Origin: Mycobacterium sp. SMC-2
GTDB taxonomy: Bacteria; Actinomycetota; Actinomycetes; Mycobacteriales; Mycobacteriaceae
Assembly: GCF_025263485.1 (NCBI RefSeq)
Contig: NZ_CP079863.1
Span: 248,001-312,000, forward strand
DNA: 64,000 nucleotides
Direction: 5' to 3'
This document shows, piece by piece, positions 1 to 8,675 of the stretch. The notes beneath the pieces were generated by a model, which saw only the letters and a list, made by a program, of their open reading frames with translations, was not told where the DNA came from and made no database searches. Each line of letters starts with the position of its first letter. Positions within the stretch are counted from its first letter, which is position 1. A program made the position numbers and the translations under genes.

Positions 1-603
1 ACGTCATTGCTGTCGCTGTCGATGTCGGTGCCCGGCGGCTTCGCCGCCCTGGAAACCACCTGGGACTTGGTGCGCGAGCAGGCCGCTAAAACCGGCCGCG
101 ACGAGCCGGATCGGGCGGACTGGCGCGTGCTGAGCATCATGCACATCGCCGACAGTCGCGAGAAGGCCATCGACGACTGCACCTACGGGCTGCAGGATTT
201 CGCCAACTATTTCGGCGCCGCCGGGTTCGTTCCGTTGGCCAACACCGTGGAAGGCGCCCAGACGCCGCACGAGTTCGTCGAGGACTACGCGGCCAAGGGC
301 AATTGCTGCATAGGAACCCCCGACGACGCGATCGCCCACATCGAGGACTTGCTCGACCGCTCGGGCGGTTTCGGCACGTTGCTGATGCTGGGTCACGACT
401 GGGCCTCGCCCGAGGCGACGTATCACTGCTACGACCTGATGGCGCGCAAGGTGATTCCCCACTTCAAGGGCCAGCTGGAAGCATCGCGGTCGTCGCACGA
501 CTGGGCCAAGAGTCATCGCGACCAGTTGATCGGCCGAGCGGGCGAGGCCGTGGTGAAAGCCATCACCGAGCATGTCGACGAGCAGAAGGGCGTAAAGAAC
601 TGA
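1..603 (+). CDS. LLM-class flavin-dependent monooxygenase, C-terminal part (5' truncated by window)
   Basis: Open from the first base to the TGA at 601-603, so only the last 200 residues of the protein are present. The sequence looks like the C-terminal half of a luciferase-like F420/FMN monooxygenase of the limonene monooxygenase type: alternating strand/helix segments, a GTPDDAI stretch after a conserved glycine-rich turn, and a helical tail ending in Lys/Asn. In M. tuberculosis the gene next to esxV is Rv3618, a monooxygenase of this family, so this is probably its orthologue (synteny inference). The substrate cannot be deduced. The stop overlaps the ATG of the next gene (ATGA at 603), which suggests co-translation with the dehydrogenase. 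Confidence 0.8.
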   Translation, partial: TSLLSLSMSVPGGFAALETTWDLVREQAAKTGRDEPDRADWRVLSIMHIADSREKAIDDCTYGLQDFANYFGAAGFVPLANTVEGAQTPHEFVEDYAAKGNCCIGTPDDAIAHIEDLLDRSGGFGTLLMLGHDWASPEATYHCYDLMARKVIPHFKGQLEASRSSHDWAKSHRDQLIGRAGEAVVKAITEHVDEQKGVKN

Positions 604-1616
604 TGCGCGCCGCGGTATTACGCGACGGCCGGATGGCCTACCGCGACGACGTGCCGGAGCCCGTGCCCGAGACCGGGCAGGTCCTCGTCGGCGTGCGGGC
701 GTGCGGGATCTGCGGCTCGGACTTGCATTTCGCCGCCCACAGCGCGCAGGTGCTGGAAATGACCGATCGGGTGGCCGGCGGTAGGGGCGGCATGCACGTC
801 GACCTCAACAACGACATCTTCATGGGTCACGAGTTCAGCGCCGAGGTACTCGAGGCCGGGCCCGACACCGAGACGCACCCGCCGGGAACGCTGGTCACCT
901 CGCTCCCGGTGCTGCTCTCGGCCAAGGGCGTCGAGCCAATCGTCTACAGCAACAGCACAATCGGCGGTTACGCGGAACGCATGTTACTCTCGGCTCCGCT
1001 GCTACTGCCCGTCCCCAACGGCCTGGACTTCAAACATGCGGCCCTGACCGAACCCATGGCGGTGGGGTTGCACGCCGTCAACAAGTCCAACATCTCCCCC
1101 GGCGAGACGGCCCTGGTCATCGGCTGCGGGCCGATCGGCATCGCGATCATCGCGGCCCTGCGCGCCCGAGGGGTCGAAAACATTGTGGCGTCTGACTTTT
1201 CGCCGAAGCGGCGCGAGCTGGCCGCCGCCATGGGCGCCCACCAAACACTGGATGCCGCGCAGGGTTCGCCATTCGACTCCGCAAAACCCGCCGTCGTGTT
1301 CGAGGCGGTCGGAGTCCCGGGGATCATCGACGACGTGCTGCTCCGGGCCCGGCCCGGCACCCGCCTGGTGGTCGCCGGCGTTTGCATGCAGTCCGACACC
1401 GTCCATCCATTCTTCGCAATTGCCAAAGAGATCAACGTCCAGTTCGTGCTCGCCTACACCCCTGAGGAATTCGCCGACTCGCTGCGCGCGCTGGCTGAAG
1501 GCGACATCGACGTGTCCCCACTGATCACCGGGGAGGTCGGCCTCGACGGGGTCGGCGCAGCCTTTGACGACCTCGCCGACCCCGAGCGACACTGCAAGGT
1601 CCTCGTCACTCCCTAG
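603..1616 (+). CDS. zinc-type medium-chain alcohol dehydrogenase
   Basis: A 337-residue medium-chain dehydrogenase/reductase. The N-terminal GroES-like domain carries the catalytic zinc ligands: Cys37 in GICGSD and the GHE motif at 75-77. A Rossmann domain follows, with VIGCGPIGIA for NAD(P). The four closely spaced cysteines that bind the structural zinc in classical alcohol dehydrogenases are absent; residues 101-118 have no Cys. The ATG overlaps the TGA of the monooxygenase gene, so the two probably act on the same substrate, for example oxidation of an alcohol made by the flavin enzyme (inference). I do not recall this gene at the equivalent M. tuberculosis position between Rv3618 and esxV, so it looks like an insertion. 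Confidence 0.85.
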   Translation: MRAAVLRDGRMAYRDDVPEPVPETGQVLVGVRACGICGSDLHFAAHSAQVLEMTDRVAGGRGGMHVDLNNDIFMGHEFSAEVLEAGPDTETHPPGTLVTSLPVLLSAKGVEPIVYSNSTIGGYAERMLLSAPLLLPVPNGLDFKHAALTEPMAVGLHAVNKSNISPGETALVIGCGPIGIAIIAALRARGVENIVASDFSPKRRELAAAMGAHQTLDAAQGSPFDSAKPAVVFEAVGVPGIIDDVLLRARPGTRLVVAGVCMQSDTVHPFFAIAKEINVQFVLAYTPEEFADSLRALAEGDIDVSPLITGEVGLDGVGAAFDDLADPERHCKVLVTP

Positions 1617-1630
1617 GTCGATGGCGGCGA

Positions 1631-1915
1631 CTAGGCCCAGCTTGATCCGACGGCGCTGTCGGTGCTGGCCATGTTGTTGCCGGCGCTCTGCACCTTCTGA
1701 CCGTGGGCGTTGGCCTGCTCGTAGATCACCTGGAAGTTGCGGCCCAACTGGGTGATGAACTCCTGGCAGGCCACCGAACCGGCACCGCCCCAGAAGTCAC
1801 CCGCAGCAAGCACATCGCGAATGATGGCCTGGTGCTCAGCCTCCAAAGACGCGGCCTGGGCGCGGATCAAGGCACCGTGGGCGTCGACATCGCCGAATTG
1901 ATAGTTGATGGTCAT
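1631..1915 (-). CDS. esxV: ESX-5-type WXG100 protein, EsxV/EsxN family
   Basis: A 94-residue protein with the WxG turn (Trp42-Gly43-Gly44) between two predicted helices, no signal peptide and the C-terminus AVGSSWA. The length and the signature DFWGGAGSVACQEF match the EsxI/L/N/O/V group, whose members are exported by ESX-5 type VII systems as a heterodimer with an EsxJ/K/M/P/W partner. The partner gene lies 35 bp upstream. Between lpqG and Rv3618 the M. tuberculosis genes are PE32-PPE65-esxW-esxV, so the symbol rests on synteny. The paralogues are nearly identical, so orthology is less certain than the family. Confidence 0.9.
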   Translation of the reverse strand: MTINYQFGDVDAHGALIRAQAASLEAEHQAIIRDVLAAGDFWGGAGSVACQEFITQLGRNFQVIYEQANAHGQKVQSAGNNMASTDSAVGSSWA

Positions 1916-1950
1916 TGTTAATCGTCTCCTGTTTGTCCGTCGGTGGTGGG

Positions 1951-2247
1951 CTAGCTGCCCAGGATTTGCTGCGAGGCCTGCTCTTGCTGCTCGTAGTTGT
2001 CGGCGTCGCGGATCAGTCCGTCGCGCACTCCGTGCAGCATGTTGACGATGTTGCGGAAGGCCTGGTTGACCTGACCCATGGTGTCGTACGAGGTGGCCTG
2101 CGCCTGACCGCTCCAGCCGGAGCCGGCGATGTTCATCGAGGACGCCCACATCTTGCGGGCCTCGTCCTCCACGGTCTGGGCGTGCACCTCGAAGCGGCCC
2201 GCCGTGTCGCGCATCGCATACGGATCGGTCATGAATCGTGTTGTCAT
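1951..2247 (-). CDS. esxW: ESX-5-type WXG100 protein, EsxW/EsxM family
   Basis: A 98-residue WXG100 protein with WSG at 45-47 and a C-terminal YxxxE export signal (Tyr85, Glu89, in NYEQQEQ). It ends in QQILGS where the M. tuberculosis group ends in QQILSS. It should form the helical hairpin heterodimer with the EsxV-like protein encoded next and carry the signal recognised by the ESX-5 ATPase. A strong ribosome binding site (AAGGAG at 2255-2260 on the minus strand) precedes the ATG at 2247. It is the third gene of the minus-strand PE-PPE-esx module and is probably cotranscribed with it. Confidence 0.92.
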   Translation of the reverse strand: MTTRFMTDPYAMRDTAGRFEVHAQTVEDEARKMWASSMNIAGSGWSGQAQATSYDTMGQVNQAFRNIVNMLHGVRDGLIRDADNYEQQEQASQQILGS

Positions 2248-2323
2248 TACATATCTCCTTCGAAAATTGTTGTAAATTAGTTATTTTGGTTAGCGTTACG
2301 TCGAGATTGCCTCTCCCCTTTCG

Positions 2324-3445
2324 TCATCCGACCAGCTGCGGCAATACGCTGGAGCGGGCCGGCACGGCGGCGCCGAAGCCGCGCATCTCCACTGCGCCCA
2401 GCTGCCCCGCATGCATACCGCGGGGGGCCAGCATCGGAGCGCCGGCAGCTCCCAACGGCGTGGCGGCAGGTGCGGCGGCCTCCGGGGTCGCGGGCCAACT
2501 CGGCGGCACCGACAGACCTCCAACCGGAGCAGCCTGCCCCATGGCCGCGGACGGCATCAGCCGCGCAGGCGCCAGCATCTCCGGCGCGCGCATCGACGGG
2601 GTGGCCGGAACCAGGCGCTCCATACCGGGCATCGCCGCCCGGGACGCTGCCCCGGATGCGGGCATGGCGGCCACAAGCCCCGCATTGGATGCCGTCATCC
2701 CACCCAGTCCTGACGTGGCTGTGCCGGCGCCCTCAGCCCCAAAGGGCGCGCCGAGCAAGTCGGTGAAACTGCTGACGGCCGAGGGGAAGCTGCTGAGCAA
2801 CGACGACGCGGAGGAATTGAGCGTCGACGGCAGCCCCATGGTCGCCTGAGTGGCCAATCCCTGGGTGGCGGCCTGCATTTCGGCTTCACCCGCCGCCACG
2901 GCACCGGCTGCCACGCCGGCACTAGTCGTGGGCGGGGCGACCGCCATCGGCGCCAACATGGCCGCCGCCGCCGAGGATCCGGCGTACGCGTACATGGCCG
3001 CGGCATCTTGGGCCCACATCTCGGCGTACTGCGCCTCGGTGGCCGCGATCGCCGCGGCGTTCATCCCGAGGAAGTTGGTCGCCACCAGCATCATCAGCAA
3101 GGACCGGTTGGCGGCGATAAGCGGTGGCGGCACGACGGCCGCGAACGCCGCCTCATGTGCGGCCGCCGCCGCTGTCGCCTGCATCCCCGCCTGCTCGGCC
3201 TGCGCGGCGGTGGCGTGCATCCAGGCGACGTAGGGCGCCGCGGCGGCCGCCATCGCCGCCGACGACGGACCCTGCCAGCCGGCATCGGTGAGGTTCAGGA
3301 TCACCGACCCGTAGCCCGTCGCCGCTGCACGCAACTCCGCGGCCAGCCCCTCCCATGCCATCGCTGCCGCCAGCATCGAGCCTGGGCCCGGGCCCGCGTA
3401 CATCAGGCCGGAATTGATCTCCGGGGGCATCGCACCGAAATCCAT
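2324..3445 (-). CDS. PPE family protein, PPE-SVP subgroup (PPE65-like position)
   Basis: A 373-residue PPE protein. Pro7-Pro8-Glu9 opens the about 180-residue PPE domain, WxG is at Trp57-Gly59 and the late GGLSVPPSW motif defines the PPE-SVP subgroup. The start is the ATG at 3445, after GAGAGGAA; an upstream extension of the frame lies inside the PE gene and is not PPE-like. The C-terminal half is Ala/Met/Pro-rich. It should pair through its helices with the PE protein encoded 28 bp upstream and be exported by a type VII system. By position it corresponds to PPE65. Confidence 0.9.
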   Translation of the reverse strand: MDFGAMPPEINSGLMYAGPGPGSMLAAAMAWEGLAAELRAAATGYGSVILNLTDAGWQGPSSAAMAAAAAPYVAWMHATAAQAEQAGMQATAAAAAHEAAFAAVVPPPLIAANRSLLMMLVATNFLGMNAAAIAATEAQYAEMWAQDAAAMYAYAGSSAAAAMLAPMAVAPPTTSAGVAAGAVAAGEAEMQAATQGLATQATMGLPSTLNSSASSLLSSFPSAVSSFTDLLGAPFGAEGAGTATSGLGGMTASNAGLVAAMPASGAASRAAMPGMERLVPATPSMRAPEMLAPARLMPSAAMGQAAPVGGLSVPPSWPATPEAAAPAATPLGAAGAPMLAPRGMHAGQLGAVEMRGFGAAVPARSSVLPQLVG

Positions 3446-3473
3446 GACTGCGTTCCTCTCTTGGGTGGTTTCG

Positions 3474-4352
3474 TTATGCCAGCGTGGGCAACGGCTTGGG
3501 CGCGGCAACGGCTTTGAAGGCCGCGTGCGCGTGGATGACGTGCTCACCCGGCGTGCCGGCGGGCAGGTGCATGGGCAGCGCCTTCTCGGCGGGTAGGGCG
3601 GCCGCGAGGGGCGCCCGGTGGTCCGGTGCGGCCGGTGCCAGTTGCGAAGGTGAGACATGCTGAGGCGCCAGCTCGGCGCGTGCGACGTGCTCGGCGGGCG
3701 CCACGCGCGCGGGCGCGAGGTGCTCGACGGGAGCGGCCGGCGCCACGCGTGCCGGCGCGCGATGCTCGACGGGAGCGGCCGGATGGGCGCCGTAATGCCC
3801 GCGCCCATACGGCATCTCGTTGCGGCCGTAGTTGGCAGCCCCATAGCCGGCATAGCCGCCCTGCTGGGGTGTGACCTCGCCGCCATAGCCACCCCCGTGC
3901 CACCCGGGAGTGGCGGCGGTGGCCGGCCGGGCGGGCGCGGCAGGCGCCACGCGGTGAGGCGCGGCGGGCGCGACGCGAGCGGGCATGCCCGGCGCCAGGC
4001 GAGCCGGTCCGGCGGGGGCCATTTGGACGGGCATGGCCGGCGCGAAGTGGCCGCCCACGGCGTGCGCGGCATTGGCGGCCTCGGTGGCCGCATACGAATC
4101 GGCACTCTCGCCCAGGGCACTGACGAACTGCTCGTGGATCATGCTGGCCTGGGCGCTGATCGCCTGATATTGCTGGCCGTAAGCGGCGAAGGTGGCCGCG
4201 GTGACCGCCGACACTTCGTCGGCCGCCGCGGGGACCACTCCCGTAATCGGGAAGGCGGCCGTCGAGTTGGCGGCGGTCACGGCGGACCCGATCGACTGCA
4301 ACTGGCCGGCCGCAGCCAGCAGCAGGTCCGGCAGTGTGGTCAGGAACGACAT
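3474..4352 (-). CDS. PE family protein with long Ala/Pro/His-rich tail (PE32-like position)
   Basis: A 292-residue protein. Residues 1-95 form a PE domain, with Pro8-Asp9 in place of the Pro-Glu that names the family and the YxxxE export motif at Tyr87/Glu91 (SYAATEAAN). Residues 97-292 are low complexity, rich in Ala, Pro, Arg and His, with imperfect repeats built on APARVAPA and PVEH, and an interruption rich in Gly/Tyr. Simple PE proteins paired with PPE-SVP partners are usually about 100 residues long, so the tail is unusual. It is first in a minus-strand operon with PPE, esxW and esxV. The tail may be surface exposed after export (inference); its function is unknown. Confidence 0.88.
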   Translation of the reverse strand: MSFLTTLPDLLLAAAGQLQSIGSAVTAANSTAAFPITGVVPAAADEVSAVTAATFAAYGQQYQAISAQASMIHEQFVSALGESADSYAATEAANAAHAVGGHFAPAMPVQMAPAGPARLAPGMPARVAPAAPHRVAPAAPARPATAATPGWHGGGYGGEVTPQQGGYAGYGAANYGRNEMPYGRGHYGAHPAAPVEHRAPARVAPAAPVEHLAPARVAPAEHVARAELAPQHVSPSQLAPAAPDHRAPLAAALPAEKALPMHLPAGTPGEHVIHAHAAFKAVAAPKPLPTLA

Positions 4353-4393
4353 GTCTTCTCCTAGTGGAATCTGGCTTCTGCTGTCACACTTGC

Positions 4394-4485
4394 GGACACT
4401 ATGTCATAAATCCAGAATCTATGTCTAGTATCAAGTAATAGTTTCTTGGTCTTATCCTATAAATCGCAGGTGGGGACACTTTGCC
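4394..4485. repeat. direct repeats in the PE/HTH divergent intergenic region
   Basis: GGACACTATGTC (4394-4405) and GGACACTTTGCC (4474-4485) share 10 of 12 bases. The core CTwTGyC occurs at 4399, 4419 and 4479, spaced 20 and 60 bp, which are whole multiples of two helical turns. The repeats lie between the divergent starts of the PE-PPE-esx operon and the small helix-turn-helix gene, so they are plausible operator sites for that regulator (inference). Confidence 0.4.
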
Positions 4486-4515
4486 CGTCTTTCGGCAGCG
4501 GGTTACTCTGGATGG

Positions 4516-4866
4516 ATGCCACGTACGAACGCCGCAGGCTGGGGGCTGAGGCGCCTGCTCGAAGCGACGCTGAACCGCGACATCACCGTCGAGCAGTTAC
4601 GCGATGCCTGCGGCGTCACGAAAGGTCGCTGGTACGGGGCCGGAGGACGCGCCAACGCAGACGACTTCCCCGATGCCGAAGAGGCCAGGCGTGCCGCGCA
4701 CGCGTTCGGGCTCAGCGCCACTTGGCTACAGGTCGAACTTGGTCTGATCACCCCCGAAGACGTGCACGGGGCCCTCGGCGACGGGCAGTCACTGGACCCT
4801 TTCCGTGTCACGACCCGCCAGCGAGTGCTGATGCCGAACCCGGCGCCGGAGGGCTCGCGCGACTGA
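4516..4866 (+). CDS. small helix-turn-helix DNA-binding protein
   Basis: A 116-residue protein of unknown name. Residues 23-42 (ITVEQLRDACGVTKGRWYG) read as a helix-turn-helix, followed by an acidic stretch, a second helical segment (EEARRAAHAFGLSATWLQ) of the kind seen in small repressors, and an unstructured C-terminus. No membrane segment or ligand domain is visible. The gene is divergent from the PE-PPE-esxW-esxV operon and lies between it and the second PPE-PE pair. Repeated sequences fill its upstream region, so the simplest role is a local regulator of one or both modules (inference). It is not EspR-like in sequence. Confidence 0.7.
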   Translation: MPRTNAAGWGLRRLLEATLNRDITVEQLRDACGVTKGRWYGAGGRANADDFPDAEEARRAAHAFGLSATWLQVELGLITPEDVHGALGDGQSLDPFRVTTRQRVLMPNPAPEGSRD

Positions 4867-5036
4867 GTCGCCGTCGAACGAATTGCGTTCCCGTCGTCAG
4901 TCCGCCACAACCTGTGCTTGAAGCCGCGGCCAATCCGGTCGCTGAGCACTCTCAGATGCCGCTGCTGCCAACGTCTTCGGCCAAGGACGTTTAGTGGGTG
5001 CGCCCCAACGGCGGCGGGGTCTGACGGGCGTTGTCG

Positions 5037-6257
5037 CTAGCCCCCGGCCGGCGGATGCGTGATGACCGTGGGCTTGAAGCCGTACCGCGGGATCGCGAAG
5101 TTGGCTGACATTCCCCGGCCGAGGCCACTGCCCACGAGGGGCATACCCCCTACGGCGTTCGTCGCGGGTTCCACGGCCGACGAAGCCGCGAGGCCGTTGA
5201 GCGTCGCAACGGCGGGGGTCGCCGCCGGGGCAACACCGGCCCACGCCTGTGGCACCGATAAAGCGCCGACCGTCACCGCCTCGCCTACTACAGCGCCCGC
5301 GGCGCCGCCCGCCCCGGTGCTGGACAGGGCCGCCGGCAAGGCTGATCCGGCCGCCTTCGCGGCGCCCTCAACAGCCTGGGCGGCGGCCTTGGGCGCCATC
5401 GAGTGGCTCAGCCCTTCGAGGTCTTTGAAGATCGTGACGAAAAGCCGGCTTGGTCCCACCCACTCTTTGAACATGTCAATCGGCGTGCCCGCATGCAGGG
5501 TTGACGAGCCGGTCAGCGTCTCCAGGAATGCACCAGCCATCCCATCCATCTCCAAGGTGCCCCCGCTGAACAGATTCGCGAATGGGTTCGCCGCGGGTGG
5601 GGGCCCGGCAAGCCCGGCCAGCGTGCCGGGCATCGCGTCGGTCAGGGCCGACAGTTCCTGCGTGTCGGCGGCAGCAGAGGACGCTACTGCCTGCGCGACG
5701 GCAACTTCCTGGGCGGCCACGCCAGCCGGGTTGGTGGCGGGCCCTGCCGGATCGAACGGCGGCAACGCCGACGCCGCCGCCGACGCCCCCGCGTAGCCGT
5801 ACATTGCGGCCGCGTCCTGCGACCACATCTCGAGGTATTGCGCCTCGGTGGCGGCGATCGCCGGTGTGTTCTGGCCGAGGAAGTTCGTCGCCAGCAACTC
5901 CATCAACAACACCCGGTTGGCCGCGATCACCGGCGGTGGCACAGTCGCGGCAAATGCCGCCTCGTAGGCACTCGCCGCCGCGGCGGCCTGGGCGGCCGCG
6001 TGTTCGGCCTGGCCGGCCGCGCCGTTCAACCATGCGATCTGCGGCGTGGCCGCACCCGCCATCGACAAGGCAGCGGCACCAAGCCATGGCCCATCCATCA
6101 GCCCGGTGACCACCGACTGGTAAGCGGATGCCGTGGTGAGCAGGTCGGCGGCCAACGCCTGCCAGCCCGCCGCGGCGACCAGCATCGGCCCTGAGCCGGG
6201 CCCGGCATACATGAGAGCGGAGTTGACCTCCGGCGGCAAGAGCCCGAAATCCAGCAT
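5037..6257 (-). CDS. PPE family protein, PPE-SVP subgroup (second PE-PPE pair)
   Basis: A 406-residue PPE protein: PPE at residues 8-10, WxG at Trp58-Gly60 and the GALSVPQAW motif of the PPE-SVP subgroup. The ATG at 6257 follows GAGAGGG; a longer frame to 6311 overlaps the PE gene and lacks family similarity. The segment between the PPE domain and the SVP motif contains [16 protein letters not shown], an amphipathic stretch common in this subgroup. The matching PE gene ends 13 bp upstream, so the two products should form a co-exported PE/PPE heterodimer. I recall no second pair at this M. tuberculosis locus. Confidence 0.9.
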   Translation of the reverse strand: MLDFGLLPPEVNSALMYAGPGSGPMLVAAAGWQALAADLLTTASAYQSVVTGLMDGPWLGAAALSMAGAATPQIAWLNGAAGQAEHAAAQAAAAASAYEAAFAATVPPPVIAANRVLLMELLATNFLGQNTPAIAATEAQYLEMWSQDAAAMYGYAGASAAASALPPFDPAGPATNPAGVAAQEVAVAQAVASSAAADTQELSALTDAMPGTLAGLAGPPPAANPFANLFSGGTLEMDGMAGAFLETLTGSSTLHAGTPIDMFKEWVGPSRLFVTIFKDLEGLSHSMAPKAAAQAVEGAAKAAGSALPAALSSTGAGGAAGAVVGEAVTVGALSVPQAWAGVAPAATPAVATLNGLAASSAVEPATNAVGGMPLVGSGLGRGMSANFAIPRYGFKPTVITHPPAGG

Positions 6258-6270
6258 GACGCCCTCTCGC

Positions 6271-6570
6271 CTAGCCGACCATCGTGCTGTTAGCAGCCTC
6301 GGTAGCCGCATAGGAACCCGCGCAAATACCCAGCACCGTCGCCAGCTGTTCTTGCGCCCGCGCGGCCTGGGCGCTGATCGCCTGATACAGCTGGGCGTGG
6401 GCGGAGAACTGGGTGGCGGTCAGGATGGACACCGCATCGGCCGCGGCAGGAGCCACCATCGTCGTCGGGCCTGCCGCAGCCGCATTGCCTGCCTGTAGCG
6501 CCGCGTTGATCGACTGCAGTTCCCCCGCGGCTGCACTCAAAATGTCCGGCTGTGCGACCACGATCGACAT
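6271..6570 (-). CDS. PE family protein (short, PE domain only)
   Basis: A 99-residue PE protein consisting of the PE domain alone, with Pro8-Asp9 and the YxxxE export motif at Tyr87/Glu91. The ATG at 6570 follows a good ribosome binding site (GGGAGGAC). A start further upstream would add ten residues without family similarity. Its C-terminus is only eight residues past the export motif, so it has no effector tail, unlike the PE at 3474-4352. It is cotranscribed with the PPE gene immediately downstream and should act as its secretion partner. Confidence 0.9.
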   Translation of the reverse strand: MSIVVAQPDILSAAAGELQSINAALQAGNAAAAGPTTMVAPAAADAVSILTATQFSAHAQLYQAISAQAARAQEQLATVLGICAGSYAATEAANSTMVG

Positions 6571-7197
6571 TCGCTGTCCTCCCTCAATTGCGCTTTGCAT
6601 CAGCGACTTTCAATGACTGATGACGTCACCGCTGCGATTCCGGCGGCCACGTTAAACCACTGGTATTAGGTCAACACGAATCCGCGGGCAGCCCGTTAAC
6701 TACCGATTTGATCGGCGTTTACGCAATTCGTTGCTCACTGCTGCGCCGTACACATTTCCGGGAAAACCCTCGGTTTCTTGCGGTTAGGGGTTTCATAAGA
6801 AACTCGTCACAACGGTTTCACTAACGCCAAACCTCGACTAAGTGCACACTGGCCGACGTATGGGCGTCGCGGATCAGATGTCAACTAGGCTCCGCCGCAG
6901 CATGATTGACCACTGGGCCGCGTCAGATCTCAGAATTCGAAATGAGCGTCTCGAGGACATTTGAGGTCCGTCTTCACCGGATTGCGACCGTGACACTCAG
7001 GCGTGTTGCATATGATCGCGGCCCACGCCGACAGCGATAACGTGCAGACACATCAGCCACAGATGCCGGGGCCCAATTCATCAGAGGTTGACATGAACCT
7101 GGACGCCTCGCGCGCCGCGTCAGCTCATGCACGGTGTCTGACGGACCGGCGCGCCGAGTCCGACTCAGGTGCGTCGAAACGCGCTAGGGTCCACTGC
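6571..7197. other. 627-bp intergenic region between divergent PE and lpqG
   Basis: No convincing gene is visible. The lpqG reading frame stays open upstream to 7003 without a ribosome binding site or protein-like sequence. A 7-bp inverted repeat (GTTTCTT at 6773-6779, AAGAAAC at 6797-6803) lies in an A/T-richer part. The region must hold the promoters for the PE-PPE pair and for lpqG, but I could not place -10 elements with confidence. Confidence 0.4.
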
Positions 7198-7941
7198 ATG
7201 CCGCAATCCAGCGCCCCGAGGTTTGCCCGCAAGCTGACCGCCCTGGCCGTCGCCGGCTTGGCTACCGCCGCGCTGTCGGCCTGCGATTCCGCGCCTTCCG
7301 CGCCCGCACCCGGGGTGAATCCCCGCCAGGTCACGGTCTTCGGTTCGGGTCAGGTCCAAGGCGTCCCGGACACCCTGACCGCCGACGTGGGTATCGAATT
7401 CACAGCGCCCGACGCGACCGCCGCGATGAACCAGACCAACGACCGCCAGCAAGCGGTCATCAACGCGCTGGTCGGCGCCGGCGTCGACCACAAAGACATC
7501 AGCACCACCGACGTCACGCTGCAGCCGCAGTTCAGCAGTCCCGAGCCCAACGGCACCGCGACCATCACGGGCTACCGCGCCACCAACGCCATCACGGTCA
7601 AGATCCACCCGCCCGACGCCGCGTCACGGATGCTGGCCCTCATCGTCGGCACCGGGGGCGACGCCACCCGGATCAAGTCGGTCAGCTACTCGATCGCCGA
7701 CGACTCGCAATTGGTCAAGGACGCACGCGCGCGGGCGTTCAACGACGCCAAGAATCGCGCCGAGCAGTATGCCCAGTTGTCGGGGCTCCGGTTGGGCAGG
7801 GTGCTGTCCATTTCGGAGGCGACGGAACCACCGGCGGGGGGACCGCCGACGCCGCCGAGGGCCATGCCGAGCGCTGTCCCGCTGGAACCCGGCCAGCAGA
7901 CCGTGAGCTTCTCGGTGACCGCGGTGTGGGAGCTGGACTAG
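7198..7941 (+). CDS. lpqG: lipoprotein with SIMPL domain
   Basis: A 247-residue lipoprotein precursor. It has a basic N-terminus, a hydrophobic signal segment (13-28) and the lipobox LSAC with the lipidated Cys29. A linker rich in Ser/Ala/Pro follows, then a SIMPL/DUF541 domain from about residue 40 to the end. The ATG at 7198 gives a normal signal peptide; the frame is open upstream but non-coding in character. It corresponds to LpqG (Rv3623), about 240 residues, which sits next to hpt in the same convergent arrangement. SIMPL-domain proteins are envelope proteins of unclear function, so no reaction is assigned. Confidence 0.9.
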   Translation: MPQSSAPRFARKLTALAVAGLATAALSACDSAPSAPAPGVNPRQVTVFGSGQVQGVPDTLTADVGIEFTAPDATAAMNQTNDRQQAVINALVGAGVDHKDISTTDVTLQPQFSSPEPNGTATITGYRATNAITVKIHPPDAASRMLALIVGTGGDATRIKSVSYSIADDSQLVKDARARAFNDAKNRAEQYAQLSGLRLGRVLSISEATEPPAGGPPTPPRAMPSAVPLEPGQQTVSFSVTAVWELD

Positions 7942-8009
7942 CTTGTCGGCGGCGACCCGCCGCGCCCGGCTTCGCCGCGCTTGCGATCGCCGCTAGCTTG
8001 TCGGCGGCG
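7938..8009. repeat. short direct repeat between lpqG and hpt
   Basis: CTAGCTTGTCGGCGGCG occurs at 7938-7954, across the lpqG stop codon, and again at 7993-8009, just before the convergent hpt stop. The two copies are 55 bp apart and enclose a GC-rich stretch able to fold. It may be a small local duplication in the convergent terminator region. Confidence 0.5.
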
Positions 8010-8012
8010 GCG

Positions 8013-8624
8013 CTACTGCTGGTAGACCCTGGGATCCAGGGTACCGATGTATGACAGGTCGCGGTAGCGCTCGTCGTAGTCCAGGCCGTAGCCCACGACG
8101 AAGTCGTTGGGGATGTCGAAGCCCACGTAGGCGATGTCAACGTTGGCGCCCTTCGCGTCGGGCTTGCGCAGCAGCGTGCACACACGCAGTGAACGCGGAT
8201 GGCGGCTGCTGAGGTTGCGCAGCAGCCACGACAGGGTCAGGCCGGAGTCGACGACGTCCTCGACGATCAGCACGTCGCGCCCCTGGATGTCGCGGTCCAA
8301 GTCCTTGAGGATCCGCACCACACCTGACGACGACGTCGAGGACCCGTAGGAACTGACGGCCATGAACTCGAACTGGGTGGGCACCGGAATCGCCCGGGCC
8401 AGGTCGGTGACAAAGATCACGGCGCCCTTGAGCACGGTGATCAGCAGCAGATCCTGTCCGGTCTCGGTCATCACCTCGCGGTATTGCCCGCCGATCTCTT
8501 CGCCGAGTTCGGCGATTCGCGCCTGGATCTGCTCGGCGGTAAGCAGCACCGACTTGATGTCCCCCGGGTACAGCTCCGCGGGCTGCGCTGGGGTGATCGC
8601 CGAGGAGATCTGGGCCACGCCCAC
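8013..8624 (-). CDS. hpt: hypoxanthine-guanine phosphoribosyltransferase
   Basis: A purine-salvage enzyme joining hypoxanthine or guanine to PRPP to give IMP or GMP, cytosolic. The PRPP-binding loop [13 protein letters not shown] is intact, as are the flexible-loop region [13 protein letters not shown] and the purine-binding stretch [14 protein letters not shown]. The GTG at 8624 is chosen because M. tuberculosis Hpt begins at the matching position. The frame remains open to a TTG at 8654 and another GTG lies at 8618; no site has a clear ribosome binding site. The gene follows tilS on the same strand, as in most actinobacteria. Confidence 0.92.
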   Translation of the reverse strand: MGVAQISSAITPAQPAELYPGDIKSVLLTAEQIQARIAELGEEIGGQYREVMTETGQDLLLITVLKGAVIFVTDLARAIPVPTQFEFMAVSSYGSSTSSSGVVRILKDLDRDIQGRDVLIVEDVVDSGLTLSWLLRNLSSRHPRSLRVCTLLRKPDAKGANVDIAYVGFDIPNDFVVGYGLDYDERYRDLSYIGTLDPRVYQQ

Positions 8625-8675
8625 AGAGTGCCACGCCAGGGGCCGAATAACCAACGGCGACCCCGGTATTGCGGC

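Noticed and set aside
4446..4994. An alternative 182-codon plus frame overlapping the helix-turn-helix gene
   Set aside because: Its translation is Arg-rich without structure, while the chosen frame gives a helix-turn-helix and an ATG at the right distance from the divergent promoter region.
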